Assembly: GCA_018466975.1 (NCBI GenBank)
Contig: CM031559.1
Location: forward strand, 2,914,001 to 2,978,000
DNA: 64,000 nt
Direction: 5' to 3'
From: Sparassis latifolia
Lineage: Eukaryota > Basidiomycota > Agaricomycetes > Polyporales > Sparassidaceae
Both the position numbers and the translations under genes were made by a program. The notes below the pieces were generated by a model that had not been told where the DNA came from, searched no databases, and worked only from the letters and a program-made list of their open reading frames with translations. This document shows positions 11,557-23,732 of this stretch, piece by piece. Position 1 is the stretch's first letter. Every line of letters begins with the position of its first letter.

Positions 11557-12240
11557 AAGGGAGGTAGTACTGCAGTGATCGAAGGGGGGGAAACAGTTGC
11601 GTATTAATCTGAGGATACGGGTACGTCTTCCAGTGTGAGCTCTCTAGTTCTATTCATTTGAACACTGCGAGTGAGGGAATGTCGACGTGCTGTGAGTACT
11701 TGAGTTCAACCGTTTGGCTTGTGACTTGGAGTCGCGATTCGTCCACTGTGTGACAGGCGCGTGACGTCTCGCGAAGTGTGACCGGCCCGAAGTTCGTTCC
11801 TCTGCTCCTCACCATCGCTTCAAGAACGTTCTCTTTCTCGGGCGACTTTCTCCCCTGACATGCCTCAGAGGGCATATATCTTCTGCTATGGTCGATACTT
11901 GAGGCCTTGAGGATGATCGCACAAAATTCTTTTTCCTGCATGTCTTGATCTACGCTCAGGCCCAGACTCGCTCCGTACTCGAACTCGAACGGAGCCCAAT
12001 GGTGACCTCATTCTCCGACGGTTGCGCCGCCATCTTTCCCAATTTTTGCTTTTGCTTTCAAGAAATACCAGTACTTCGACTTACGAGCATCAACCAGTAA
12101 CAGTGCCTAGTGTTGAGGATTAGAGGTAAGCACCAGGGATTCATCCAGCTGCAGCCCCGATACCCAGTTCTCGCTAGCCCTGTCACCTACTCTGAGTGAC
12201 TCTTCGATTTCCTATACAAATCGTGCAGCACCCACGCAGG
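11557..12240. promoter_or_regulatory. Divergent promoter region between kinase-like genes A and B
   Basis: The 684 bp between two start codons that point away from each other must hold both promoters. No obvious TATA box or known operator was recognised. Short frames inside it have no homology I can name. Confidence 0.5.
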
Positions 12241-13642
12241 ATGTCCACCTCCACCCAATCCTCGCCCTCGTCGCCAGCGCAGGACTCTACGTTCTCAATC
12301 CTACATCCCGATGGACCCACGCCCACCCTCCTGGACGAGAGTTTTTTCGAGCACGACTATCCCCGCGACCCTGATGCGTTCTGTTCTTTTGCAGAACGTC
12401 TCGAGCACGATGCAGAGGCGTCACGACCATATCTACGTGCTGGTAGCCCCTATCCCATTCATGTCGTCGCCCGTTGGCGTTCGCTCGATTTCCCGTGGCT
12501 CAGTCCGGGCTCTGGATCACCCGCTCACCGTGGTGTACCTCCAGAAATGTGCAGCGGGGCGTTCGTGAAGGAGGACGCGAATATTACTATCACTCTCACA
12601 CGTCCTCTTCAGACTGGTTTCTGCAAGTGGGCGCAGGTCTGGTGCGCTAACCTGCGCTGGTGTGCACCTCATGAGGACGCTACGTCGAACTCAGAGTCGG
12701 ATAGAGGTGCTCACGTTGTGGTCAAGATATTTCAGGAGAGCGCTTTCCGTCCTCCAGAGTACTTTGACGAGGATGGTATCGAATCAGGGTATTGGCGCAC
12801 CGGAGCTAAGCAGGCGAGAGCGGAAGCGTTGGCATACGTGTGCATGATGTCACTCCAAGGTATGCGATTAGTGTTCTTCTGTATTTTAATTGCGTATTTA
12901 TGTCTTCGTAGGACGTGAAGTTCCGTGGTCATATGGATTCTTCAAGGTCCGTCTACGTGAGCTCTAGACTGCGACTTTACGAGAACTCACACCACTTCGT
13001 AGGTCAGGCTCCCACATGGTGAGCTCGCGTACGCGCACGTCATGGAATTCGTCGATGGGAAGGCCGGGGGGCTCACCCGCCTCCGAAATTGCACCAGCCA
13101 GGACCTCTGGACAGTAGTGCGCGTCCCAAGCCTCCCTTTCTCTCCAATTCCTCACGCATCCCTTCGCGACAGATGGACGCGATGGCATCCTGCCTGTATG
13201 CCGTCATCAAATGCGGGGTCGTGCAGAAGGACGTCACCTGCGAGAACATCATCATCCGGCCAGGCGCCGCTCAGCCTGTCGTGTTCGTCGACTTCGCCGC
13301 CATGCAGTCGCTGCGGTCACCAAGTGTGGGCCCGGTGCGGGACCCCGAGCTGATCGAGTGGGACATCTCCAACGACGTCGCGTCGTAAGTCCTGCTTTGC
13401 CGCTAAAAAGAATCCGCTCCGCTGACCACATTTCAATTAGCTTGATCCGTGCTTTTCGTAAGATGGCGGTGCAGATGTCCGACATCGCGGCGTGGCTGGA
13501 GGATCGCGCGCACCGGGGCGCGCCCTGGACGCGGCTGTTCGCGTTCCTCACCGAGAAGATGCCCAGGTGGTATGACCTGTTCGCCATCGAGACGGACGAA
13601 TTCATTGCGCTTAACCCGGAGGTCGAGCAGGAGGCGCGGTGA
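12241..13642 (+). CDS. Kinase-like protein B (type 2), five exons, 393 aa
   Basis: Exons: 12241-12859, 12912-12946, 13003-13116, 13173-13384, 13441-13642; 394 codons with stop. The third intron has a weak donor (GTGCGC), but the reading frame and paralogues support it. Exons 2 and 3 are 35 and 114 bp, the same as in genes A, C and E. The N-terminal block has FFEHDYPRDPDAF (35-47). KIFQES carries the putative ATP-binding Lys (K162). The catalytic loop reads QKDVTCEN (274-281), so the usual His is Gln but Asp276 and Asn281 remain. VDFA (D296) replaces DFG. The C-terminal part has WLEDRAHRGAPWTRLFAF. Its nearest relatives in the window are copies D, E, F and G. The chosen start gives a PST-rich leader; an upstream in-frame ATG at 12196 is less likely. 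Confidence 0.85.
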
Positions 13643-14092
13643 GGGGCTTCCATCTGTGCCGCGACTCTGGAATAGCTGTATTTGTGCACTTGCAAGTCAA
13701 CTGTTGCCTCGAATTGAACTTCGATGTTCCAGTGTATCATATTGCTACCGCTGTGTACCATGTTTGATTGGTCCCTATATATTTCTACTCATCAGATTTC
13801 GTAGGCATTTGGAGCCTTCATTAATTAGTTGGGTCAGCCGTAGCGCTGAACGAGCGCCGGATGTCACGCCTCGCGTACTGTAACGCGTCTGTCACCTCCG
13901 TTCCCCTCAGCTGAAAATCATCTTGAGCGATGGGACTTTCTGCTTTGGAGTAGTGCTAGGGCTATCTGTGAACATCTGCGGACTCAAACGCCAGATCGGC
14001 CCTCGATCGTGACTGCTCGATTTGAACCAACACCACAGTTTAAGTATTGTACGTGGCAGTTGCTTATCTTTATACCCGGCTCATTTCTCGCC
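13643..14092 (+). other. Intergenic region B to C
   Basis: A 450-bp spacer between two genes read in the same direction. It should hold the 3' UTR of B and the promoter of C. No repeat or further gene is visible. Confidence 0.5.
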
Positions 14093-15409
14093 ATGAACTC
14101 TACCCATCTAACTCTGCATGACCGTTTCTTAACCTCTACGATCTTCCTGAATGAGGATTTCTTCCTTTCCCCATACCCAGAAACCCGGCAAGAATATCTC
14201 GGCTTCTGCGAACGTCGGGAGAAGGACGCGAGGGCATGGCGGCCATACATGGGCACGCCGTTTAGTGCCGGTGTGGTCAAGCAATGGCGTTCATTCGATC
14301 TGCCTTGCTTGACAGCAGATCCACTCTCTGACAATTATCGCCCGATTCCTGCGCTCGTGCAGCACGAGGCATTTCTGCGCGAAGGCAAGATCAGCCTGGC
14401 CATGGTTCATCCACTCCAGATAGGGACGCGGAAGTGGTCACAGGTGTGGCGCGGGAGCATGAAAATGTCGTCTGCGGACGACGTCCTTCAGGCCGCTCCT
14501 GTGGTTATCAAGATATTTCAGCAGAGTTTGTTTCCGGACCCGTTTGAATACCACTCTGAGGCGGGCGGCATCGATTGTGGAGGATGGTTAACCGGTGCTC
14601 AACAGGCGAGATGGGAGGCTTGGGCTTTTTCGCGCATGAAACTGCTTCAGGGTACGTTGTGCTGCGGGCCTTCTGTATCTGACGTCGACTGAGGCGGGCG
14701 TAGGACGACGGATACCATGGTCATATGGCATTTTCCAGGTTTGTCTGTGAGCAGGCTCACTTCTGCATGGTGCTGATGCGTTCTAGATTATTCTCCCTCA
14801 CGGAGAACTCGCTTTCGTGCATGTAATAGAGTTTGTAGAAGGATCCTCTGGAAAAGAACTTAGATTTGGCGATGCGACTGCAACGGATTTCTGGGCTCTG
14901 GTACCAAATCACCTCGACATTTTATTCCCTTGATTTACTCTTCCGTCCAGGCAGAAGTGCTGGCCTCAGACTTCTACAACATGACACAGTGTGGCGTGCT
15001 CCACGATGACATAATGCTCAGCAATCTCATTGTCAGTCCGGGTGACCCCCACCCAGTCGTTTCCATCGACTTCGCCTTTGCCCAGCCTTTCACTGAGGCC
15101 GACCTTGACTGCGGTGTCTTCCCGTCAGTGCTGCTTCCATTGTATCACTAGTCTGTTGTCGCTGACATATTATATGGTCACAGGATCGTGTATGCGCTGC
15201 GAGACATGGGCATGGAGCTAGACACCATCGAGGCGTGGTTCAAGGACGGGATAACCCGCGGTGTACCTTGGAGCCGAATGTTCGTGTATCAGTCTGAGAA
15301 GTCACCAAGGTGGTTCAAGGCTCTGACGGGCATGATCACTCCCGATCATGCAGCTGAAGAGGTCTTGAAGATTTTCAACCGCTGTCTGCTGCCAGCTGTT
15401 ACTGAATAA
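14093..15409 (+). CDS. Kinase-like protein C (type 1), five exons, 368 aa
   Basis: Exons: 14093-14651, 14704-14738, 14787-14900, 14951-15123, 15184-15409; 369 codons with stop. Exon 4 is 173 bp, as in gene A. EDFFLSPYPETRQEYLGFCE (21-40) starts the family N-terminal block. VVIKIF gives Lys140. The catalytic loop HDDIMLSN (254-261) keeps the HxD…N pattern. IDFAFA (D276) stands where DFG should be. The tail contains WFKDGITRGVPWSRMF. An upstream in-frame ATG at 14009 would add 28 residues, but paralogues begin near 14093. With A, H and I it forms the type-1 subgroup (TGAQQAR-EAWA signature). Confidence 0.85.
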
Positions 15410-15927
15410 TCAAGGTCGAGAGAACGTTCGGTTTCATTGGGGTGGCCTGATTGAGTTCTGTTCGATATGTTCTGGTGGCTTCATGTGCCTGCCGTCTGCC
15501 AAGTAACTGCTAATCAAATTTGTATCTTGTCTTTGCTGATGGGCGGCTCGTCAGACGGAGCTGGCGGGCGATAGTATTAACTTCTCCTAGTTCTAGGACG
15601 AGGTCTTCTCAGTCAAGCATATTGGTATTCGACATTGGGTGAACAATGCACGGTGGTCAAGAACGCATCTATAACTACAGTTCTGGGCTCTCGTCGAAGA
15701 CAGAAAAGAAAATGGCGCTCGTCAAGGTTTTCAAATACTCTGTAAAGCAGTCACGGCGGCTATTCGAGTTGTGTATCGCCTCACCACCCGATCTGACCCC
15801 ACATCGATCTCTCTCCCCGATCATGCGCCACAATGTTCTCGTCTGAAGCCGTTTCCGCCCTGTTCGGAGTTCCTGATTGGGATCTGCCAGTCTGGTATTC
15901 GCGCTCAGGGGTTCCTTTACCACAGCA
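15410..15927. other. Intergenic region C to D
   Basis: No gene or repeat recognised in the roughly 520 bp between gene C and the dead copy D. Confidence 0.5.
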
Positions 15928-17194
15928 ATGAACCCCTGGCTGCTCTACTACTTGCACCACTGCCCCGCACTTGGTCGCCAACAAGTTCTTCCACGAGACT
16001 TAGTCGGACGAACATCTCTACCGCCAATTCAAAGCTTCAAAACGACGTCGCCACTCGCCACCCATACCCCATCAAAGTCGTCGCGTGAAGGCGTTCCTTC
16101 AATTTCGCGTGGACAAGAACTCCGCCAATACTCAGTCATAGCGCACTGCCTGTGATGACGCGCCATAGAGCGTTTCCGCAGCCGCTGACCAACATTACGA
16201 TTACGTTGACAAGGCCTCTGCATACCGGCATCGAAGAATGGGGACAAGTCTTGTGTGCGAAGATGAGGCTGGTAGGTCCTTACCATCCTGCACCTGCCAC
16301 CGAGACTACTGTCGTGATCAAGGTATTCCAAGAAAGCATCTTCCCTCCCGCTGGGTATTTCGACGACAAGGGCATTGACGGCGGCTTGTGACTTACTGGC
16401 GCTCGGATGGCAAAAGCTGAGGCCCTCGCGTATTAAAGTATGGGCTCGCTTCAAGGTGCATAACATTCGCTATATAAATAGAGTCGGTCTTGCGAGTGTT
16501 GAATTTTATGTGGAGGAAAAGAAGACCCGTGGTCCTGCGGATTCTTTCAGGTTCGTCGCGACACACTGTCACTACGTTTGTCGAGGGCCGACCAGGATAG
16601 AAGATGACTTTCCATACTTGGCCTAGGCAAGAAATCTGATCACTAGAGCGCTCTGAGCCTTTCATTGTTGCACGCTTACTCACGGCTTCCATGGTGGATG
16701 CGATGGCATCCTGTCTCTACAATATCACCAAATGCGGTGTCGTGCAAACAGACGTTTCCTGTCACAACATGGTCGTTTGCCGTGCCCCATTGTGTTCATC
16801 GATTTCGCATTCATGCGGCTTTTGACCGGTCTGGGCGTCGAAGCCCTCGAGGGAGATATCGCTATGGTGGTTTCAACGTCTGTGCCTCGACTACTTCGCT
16901 ATCCGTACAATTATGCCTGGGCTGTCAATGAATATTCATTTTGATGTTATGGGGTTGCCCCTTCCCCCCGCAATCTTGCTGTTTCAATGGCTGACATCGG
17001 GGCCTGGCTGGAAGACCGTACAAGGGCGCACTGTTTGTGAATCTGTTCAAGTACTACACGACACAATCTCCGGAATGTTTGAAATCTTCACCGAGGAGTC
17101 GGACACTAGATACAACGTGGAGGCGGACTCGGACAGGGACTCAGAGTCGGTCTGGAACACGGATTCAGACTCTATGTTGCAAGAGGAAGATTGA
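15928..17194 (+). pseudogene. Kinase-like copy D (type 2), decayed
   Basis: Family blocks appear in order but in different frames and with stops. The N-terminal NEPLAALLLAPLPRTW and NKFFHET-stop are near 15928-15995. NITITLTRPLHTGIEEWGQV is at 16191-16250. VVIKVFQESIFPPAGYFDDK is at 16312-16371 and reaches a stop after GIDGGL at 16391. MVDAMASCLYNITKCGVVQT (16691-16750) runs into DVSCHNMVV. WLEDRTRAHC is near 17010. The end keeps an acidic tail (DSDRDSESVWNTDSDS), as in gene E. At least three frame breaks separate these, and the exon 2 equivalent is damaged. Confidence 0.85.
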
Positions 17195-17278
17195 ACGGCG
17201 ACCGATGTAACACAGCCCTCACCTCGGTGGATCATGGACACTTTGATATATCTGACTCTGGGCGCATGAAGCCAAAGC

Positions 17279-18760
17279 CTACGCCTTCACCCACAGCTTA
17301 GGCCCGGCGGACACGATCCGCGTGCCGACGAGGAGAACGACAGTGCTAAGCAAGACGACACCGCAGAATATCTGCGCGTGTACGAACTGCGCCGTCTCGA
17401 GGTCGATCAGTGTGCCTGCGATGGGCGTGCCGATGAGGAGCCCAATTGCGGTGATCCCGAACATCATGCCCATGCGCGTGCCGATCTTCTTGAGGTCTGG
17501 CGAGAGCGATGCGAGCGTCGGCGACGGCAGGCTGACGAACGCGCCAGAGAAAAACCCGTAGAGTACTGCAAACGTGGCCAGCCCACCCACGCTGTGTACC
17601 GAGATCCATGAGAGTGCGAGCACGCCCGTCGCGAAGCAGCAGGGGATGAGCATGTTCAGCGGTCCCGTGAGGTCGGCGAGGAAGTTCGGAAATATCCGTC
17701 CGAATGTCGAGGCGGCATTGATGATCGGGAGGAAGTAGAACTGCAGAGTGACGTCTGCACCCGTCCTGCCCAATGCGAAGGCACTGATGTAATAGAAGGG
17801 GGTGTACATCGCCATGAATGCGAAGAACATCGCGGCAGTGTATAGGATGAAGGGAACATCCTTGAAGGCGGTAGGGTCAAAGAGCTTTCGCCTCGACTGC
17901 GAGACAGTACGCTGACGTGACACAGCGAGAGAAATCGACAGAGTACCCAGTGAGATGAACGCGATGACGCGCGTTGCCCATCCGAACCCAATACGCGGCT
18001 GCAGTTGGTGAAATACGATAGGAAATATGACACCGCCTGTTTCTCCATCAGAAGCTGTGATATGTACTGAACGACAGAAACTCACCGATGCTGCTGCCGC
18101 TCGCGGCCACGCCAGTTGCGAAAGACCGCCTCTTCACAAAATACGTCGCGATGATAGCGACGCTAGGAATGAACAAGCAGCCAGCACCTAGCCCAACGCA
18201 AACACCCTGCGCGAGAAGTATCTGCCAGTACTTCTTCGCGATGCTCGTCATCATCATCCCGAAGACGACCATGAAAGTTCCGACCCAGACCAGGGCCCGA
18301 CTATAGCCCATATCGAAGATAGGACCAGTGAGGATGCCAATCACCATCATCAGGAAGCCTTGCAGCGATCCCACCCATGCTATCGTCGACGGCGAGGTGG
18401 TACGGAGCATATCCTCCTCGTAGAACGTCTGGTACACCCCGAAGGTGTTGGCGATCCCCCTGGTGCCGGTGTCAGCTGTGCGTGCATGCTTGCAAGTCTC
18501 CATTGATCCACGCACCATGAGCTGAAGAATAGGAAGAACGAACCGACTACCTGCACCCATCCGAGAGGCCCGCCGTCAACACCATCCCAGCCAGGCGGCG
18601 AAGGTGTAGGTGGTTCCGGGAAGCTGTCCTGTTCGGCGGAGACCGTGCGGGTGTCTGCGTCGGACTTCTGCTCCTCAAAATCCCGACGAGGCACCTTGGG
18701 CTCCGCAGGCGCGGTTTCTGAGGTATCTTCCAAGGTCCGCGCGCTTTTGATCGACGCCAT
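17279..18760 (-). CDS. MFS transporter, monocarboxylate-porter-like, 458 aa
   Basis: Three exons on the minus strand: 18760-18516, 18459-18086, 18036-17279; 459 codons with stop. A hydrophilic N-terminus of about 65 residues (Pro- and Glu-rich, cytosolic) precedes the first membrane span, WVQVVGSFFLFFSSWG. The following NTFGVYQTFYEE is the signature seen after TM1 in fungal MCT-type (MCH) carriers. Roughly twelve hydrophobic spans follow, split by the central loop SRQRTVSQSRRKLFDP. Such proteins move small organic acids or related solutes across the plasma membrane by facilitated or proton-coupled transport; the substrate here is unknown. The gene is convergent with kinase-like copy D, only 84 bp away. 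The frame is intact and the splice sites consistent. Confidence 0.88.
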
Positions 18761-19724
18761 CCGGAGGGCCTTGAGCTTTTTTGAAAGAACGCAGGACCGG
18801 ACGCTGATCCCATATTCCGGACAAGTACTTATATTCTGAACGCTGATGGCACACTAGAGATGATTACCAAGCAGAAGGTAGTGCCGCATCCCCGACGAAG
18901 CATCTGATGACCACTGAGCACACCATCAGCCCAAATTGGGATGTCTATATTTGGAAGCTTCAAGCGCCTCAATCGCACCTCTCGACACCGCGGAATAAAC
19001 GATTGTTGACCATCGAGATATGAATGTAATGTGAGTCGACGTCATGGGCAAAACGGAACCATCCAAAGTTCCCAAAGATGGACATTGACACATTTCAATT
19101 GTCCTGCTCGAAATTAGAAGCCCGCTAGCAGAGTGAGGGGAAAGAGCAACAGACGTGCCGTGCAGTCCAGAGAGTTCAAAGAGAAAATCTTGCACACGTG
19201 CAGTTGTTGCCCGAGCCTTCGTTGATACACGGTATTTTGGAAGATCTTGTCGAATGTCGCCAACGAGCAACGCTACAAATGTTTAGCATCTGGTGGAAAC
19301 AGAGCTGCAGGCCGGGATTACACCTGGTCAAATACTTATCTCAACGGGGAACTAAGTCGCACCTACTAACAGTACTTGACGTATGAACCGAACACAAACA
19401 CAGTCATTCCCGCATGAAATCAAAATGTCCTATTTGCATGAATGTTCGACAGCTGGGGATCTTGTATCGTCACTGAGAAAAATGTGGCAGGGTTGCAAAG
19501 CTCTTCTGGCCCGCATCCTCTCGCAATAGTGCTGAGCTCACCCGAACGGTCCGCGAAAGCTTTATGTGGAGTAGAACATGTTGCTATAGCTACATAAGAC
19601 ATGACGAGGAACTCGTACACATCGTGAGACTGTTTAACATAAGGCACTGAACCTCAACGACGTACCGCGAGGCAACCCGGGATATATAATGTAGTTTCCA
19701 CCAAAATCCCCACACCCTAAAATT
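18761..19724. other. Intergenic, no gene recognised
   Basis: Holds the promoter of the MFS gene on its left and the 3' flank of the APH-type gene on its right. Only short frames are seen. Confidence 0.45.
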
Positions 19725-20957
19725 CTATTCATACCACGCCAGTGCAAACCTATTGTGCTTTAACCATTCTCGCTGCCAGAAATAGGGACCGGCCATGAGA
19801 GGGATGAGATATCGCCACGACTTGGGAGATTGAGACTCGACCGCAGTGTAACACATCCCGAAATATTCGAAGTATGGCGGGTAGAAGCCAGACAAGCTGA
19901 AATCGATCAACCATATTCGCCCGTCCGCCCCAACGAGGAAATTGCGCATGCTAAGATCATGGTGTGTGAACACGAGGGGCTCGGAGTCGTCAAATGGTGC
20001 GCGAGAGCCATGGAAGGTCGCAAATTGCCGCTCGTACAGATCAATGGTCATGGCGAGCCTTTCGTTCATGAAAGTGGATAGTGAAGCGTAGTCGGGAAAA
20101 GGGCCTCTATGGCGTAATGCAAAGACGGCTCCTCTACAGAATTTAGGTTTCATGCCAAGGCCAAGTTGGCCAGGAATGAACGAGCGGGGGCTGCGAATAC
20201 ACCGGAGCTGCTGGATGTAGCGTCGGATTGTCCATGCGATTTTGAACTTGGACCACAGGGAGAGATTCGGCCACACTGAAGCCAGTGAGGTTCCCTCTAT
20301 GTAATCCATAACTATGCATTTGCATCCATCACGAAAGATCACTCTGCGCACGGAGGGTACGGGAATCGTCGTACTGGATGCCACCAACTGCAGAGCAAGA
20401 GCCTCTGCAGGCGGATCCGTCTTTTCTTCGTGGACTCTGACGACCGGATCGGTCCAAATATTCTTCGTGATCACGTCTTCAGATATTCGTCTGATAGAAT
20501 GGCCACCCATGTTATAATGCGATCTCTCCTTGTATTCGTTGTTGACTCTTCGACGCATTATCTCGTCGTCACTCCAATGGTCGGACCGGGATGGCTGAGA
20601 CGTACCTCCATTTTATACCTGTGATACAGATAGGTATATAGTACTCACTTTAGTCTCTAACTCTTGTTCTGTCCTGGGCCATAGCAATTCAGAGGTAAAA
20701 TCGATCCCGTCAACTGCCCAGATGAGCACGGTGTACGCAATGCGCCACAGCGTACCCTGCGGTATGCCACTTGCAGAAGTGAGCCTTCTAGAGAGTTGTG
20801 AATGATATACAGTGTTCAGAACTCACTCCTCTGTAGCCATTTCGTTCGCACTTGCGTGATTGAGACCAATGGGATGGTGGCGGTCGGTTAAAGCAAGGAT
20901 GAGGAGTCCAACAACTCGCAGGTTCGGAAGATGCCGAAAGAATCCTGCCAGCTGCAT
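19725..20957 (-). CDS. APH-type phosphotransferase, 379 aa
   Basis: Three exons on the minus strand: 20957-20827, 20787-20649, 20594-19725; 380 codons with stop. The fold is that of aminoglycoside/choline-kinase-like phosphotransferases. MDYIEGTSL (near residue 195) is the hinge. FTHHDLSMRN carries the catalytic Asp (about D303) and Asn. WLIDFSLSGF carries the metal-binding Asp (about D321). In fungi, APH-domain proteins phosphorylate small molecules or have unknown substrates; resistance should not be assumed. The last intron could be read as two short introns around a tiny exon, but one 54-bp intron keeps frame simply. A broken paralogue lies at 25608-26430. The start Met is the first in a frame that joins cleanly. 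Confidence 0.82.
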
Positions 20958-21214
20958 GGCGAAGAATTTACTTATGTTGCCCTAGTTTTCTATAAGGCCT
21001 ATAGATAAAGTTCGTTGAAGATAGACCAGGCGGGTCTATTACAAGTGATAGCTGCGTGCAAAAGTTGGAGCAGACACTGCATTCGGGGTAACGTATTTCA
21101 TAGTAAGTAGATATAAGCAGACATTAGTCGAGACATAGAACGGGCAGATGCACATCCAGCGACGACATCATTGCAGGGAAATCGAATACTAACGTCTCGG
21201 TCTGTGCCTTTCCC

Positions 21215-22594
21215 TCAGGGAAGAGCGTTAAGGTCTCGCAGAGCCGACCAGCAGAAGAAGCCCAGGATCTGTCTGGGGGGCTCCGTGTTGAGGGTGGCGG
21301 GATTGTTAGAGCTTATATGAAGCTTGGCCCCATGCGAATTCATCTCAACATGCCCCCGTTGAGTATAATCATCGCAAAAAGAGTTCTTTTTGCCACTCTT
21401 CCATCCACGAGGGCGGTCCCACACCATAGCCGCATATTCGAACCCGTCCGATACAATGGCATATACCGTTTTCAAACCGAAAACATACCTATGAGCAACA
21501 TCTCTGTGTTAGTTTAACGTTCAAAATACGCTTCAGAATACATGGAATGGAAATTCAACTCACTTCCGGACCTGGGGAATCATCTTGGCCGGCTCCGGGT
21601 TGAAACCCTGGCTGATCACGACAGATTTGCCTTCACACATGTGCTTCAGGTTGGTCCAATGTCGCCGAACCGTTCCTGCGACCTACGCTAGGAAAGCTCA
21701 AAGTCTTTTCGTGTAAGATCTGATACATATCGCACCTTTTCCTCAAATATGACCAATGGTGTGCCGGAGTCCCATCCTCCACTGCGGCGTTGTTTGTGCA
21801 ATACCAATACATGATCTGCAACAAACACTGGAGGAGGTTGAGTTTGTAAATTATTTGCCGGTGAATTGCGAGAAAAACTAACACTGATCATTTGAACTCT
21901 TGTGCACGTTTCGGACTGGCATTTGCCCTCTCAAGCCCACACGGTAAAGCGTTGTCGTAAGGCCTTTCTCGAAATTGTACCTCAACAAGGTGTTCATGAC
22001 AACGACAACGGGGATGAGAACGTTGACAACCCAAAAATCTCTGCAGAACACGGTTCAATCACTTGGTTTTAGGATTGTCAATAAGACTTACGCAACGTCT
22101 CCTTCTAGCTCCGCATAGCAACTGACTGATTCTTGATGGAAAAAGAATGGTGCTTCCTGATCTAAACCAGCGACAGCAGTCTTGTAGTCAGCATAGTCAG
22201 AGCGGGCGGTCCTCCCAGCAGCACTTCTGGCGAACAGGTCACGAAACATGATAGGATCGAGAGCAAATGCTCGATTCGACACAGTACTATTTTTGGACCG
22301 TCGTTGTTTCGTTGACTGCGTCATGTCGGCAAGAGGTTCTTCCATGAAATGGGATGCCGACATGGAGATGTTCATCATTGAGCGAATCCGAGTAGACTGC
22401 GAGAACTTGGCAAGAAATTGGTTCAAATTTTGCAAAGTTTCAAATCGGACAGGGAGCAGCGATAGAAGTACCAATGCTTCAGCAGGGCTGAAGAATGTAA
22501 CGGTCCGGACATCCTGTGTGAGTTGGTCAATGCAGCTGGCGATGGTATTGTCCTGGGAGCAGAGACCACGAAAGTGTCGCCACAGATGCTCAAG
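21215..22594 (-). CDS. Unrecognised multi-exon gene, 5' end unresolved
   Basis: Five exons on the minus strand join in one frame: 22594-22092, 22040-21898, 21827-21736, 21682-21564, 21503-21215; 381 residues plus stop. The acceptor before 22594 implies at least one further 5' exon, which I could not place. The donor at 21897 (GTTCAA) is unusual. The middle exons encode FWVVNVLIPVVVVMNTLLRY (partly hydrophobic), ADHVLVLHKQ, PLVIFEEK, RRHWTNLKHMCEGKSVVISQ and GLKTVYAIVSDGFEYAAMVW. A strand ending in E-x-K (FEEK) after a hydrophobic run can occur in PD-(D/E)XK nuclease folds, but I do not recognise the family and make no functional claim. Coding is supported by several consistent GT..AG introns that keep frame. 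Confidence 0.6.
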
Positions 22595-23732
22595 CTACCG
22601 AGTGGGGGTAGTTCGGGACATCGATATGTGTGTTTGCGAAGATAAAGGGGAGTACAGGAACTGTGGAGATGCTGAACAGATGTTGGACCTTTTGTAGACG
22701 AGTAAAAGAGGCAGTGCCAGTATTTTTGAGTGACGCATCTCAAGCCATGGCAACATGCTTCTGCTATCGAAGGCTGGTTGGCTAGTTTGCTACATCACAC
22801 TAAAAAAGAAGCATGTTGACAAGAGGTGAGGTAGCCGAGATAAGCGTGAGATAAGCGTACAGGCGTTGTGCCACAATAAACGTAGCGCACACAGAAGAGT
22901 GCTGAATGAGAAATTTCTTTCGTCAGAATGGACGACATGACTTGCCCGCCTGACCATATGCATAGCGTAATAAGCAGCACAAGCCCTAATAAGTGCTGCA
23001 GAGCATCCCCCTTTCAGCACCACAAGATATTCAAATTTTAGAGAAAAAAAGGTAGCGTATCTAGGATCTACCAGTGCGACAGCATGCGTGACTCACTGGC
23101 ATATGCGTATCATTTGATATCGGGCGTTCCAGAAATCGCCACCACGCAGTTGCTGTATTGTCCGAAACTATCACCCAGTGCCTTCCGGCTAGTGGATGAA
23201 CAATAACAGAAAGCGGAATAGTCAATCATGCCGCAGATGAGTCAAAATAAATAGCGAGCCCTCGTGCATCATAAGGACATACTGAGCGTAACATCAGGGG
23301 CTTCTTATCACGCATCTTCCACTGACGAGAATCGTGGTCAGTGACCATCACAGGTACTATGAACAGCGTGACCTACGTATCATACATTATGCTTTCCCAA
23401 CGTCAATAACTTCAGAATCAGAAGGCGACGTTGAGCAAAAATTCTCCACGGGGGTTTCCCATCCATAGGAAAAGAGTCCACAAGCAGATCGATGTCATAA
23501 CAACCGGTATCGATCTGGCAGTTGTGCATGACAGCAATTGTCAACAGAACAAACGTTCGGTATAGTACGTGCGCCACAATGCAGTTTTTCCAGGACTCAC
23601 CGAAAAAGGAAATTATGGTAGTTTGCTTACCCCGACAAGCGCTAGCTCTGTAACTATATAATCACATCTCCCAGCGTGAGCTCATGCACTCCAGAACCTG
23701 CTTGTGTTTTCCAATCCCACCTACAGAAAAAA
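22595..23732. other. Intergenic, no complete gene recognised
   Basis: Probably includes the missing first exon of the preceding minus-strand gene (an ATG at 22743 is one candidate) and the promoter of kinase-like gene E. Nothing else recognised. Confidence 0.4.

Noticed and set aside
17346..18048. Open frames on both strands across the MFS gene
   Set aside because: Shadows; only the spliced minus-strand frame has transmembrane segments and the family signature.
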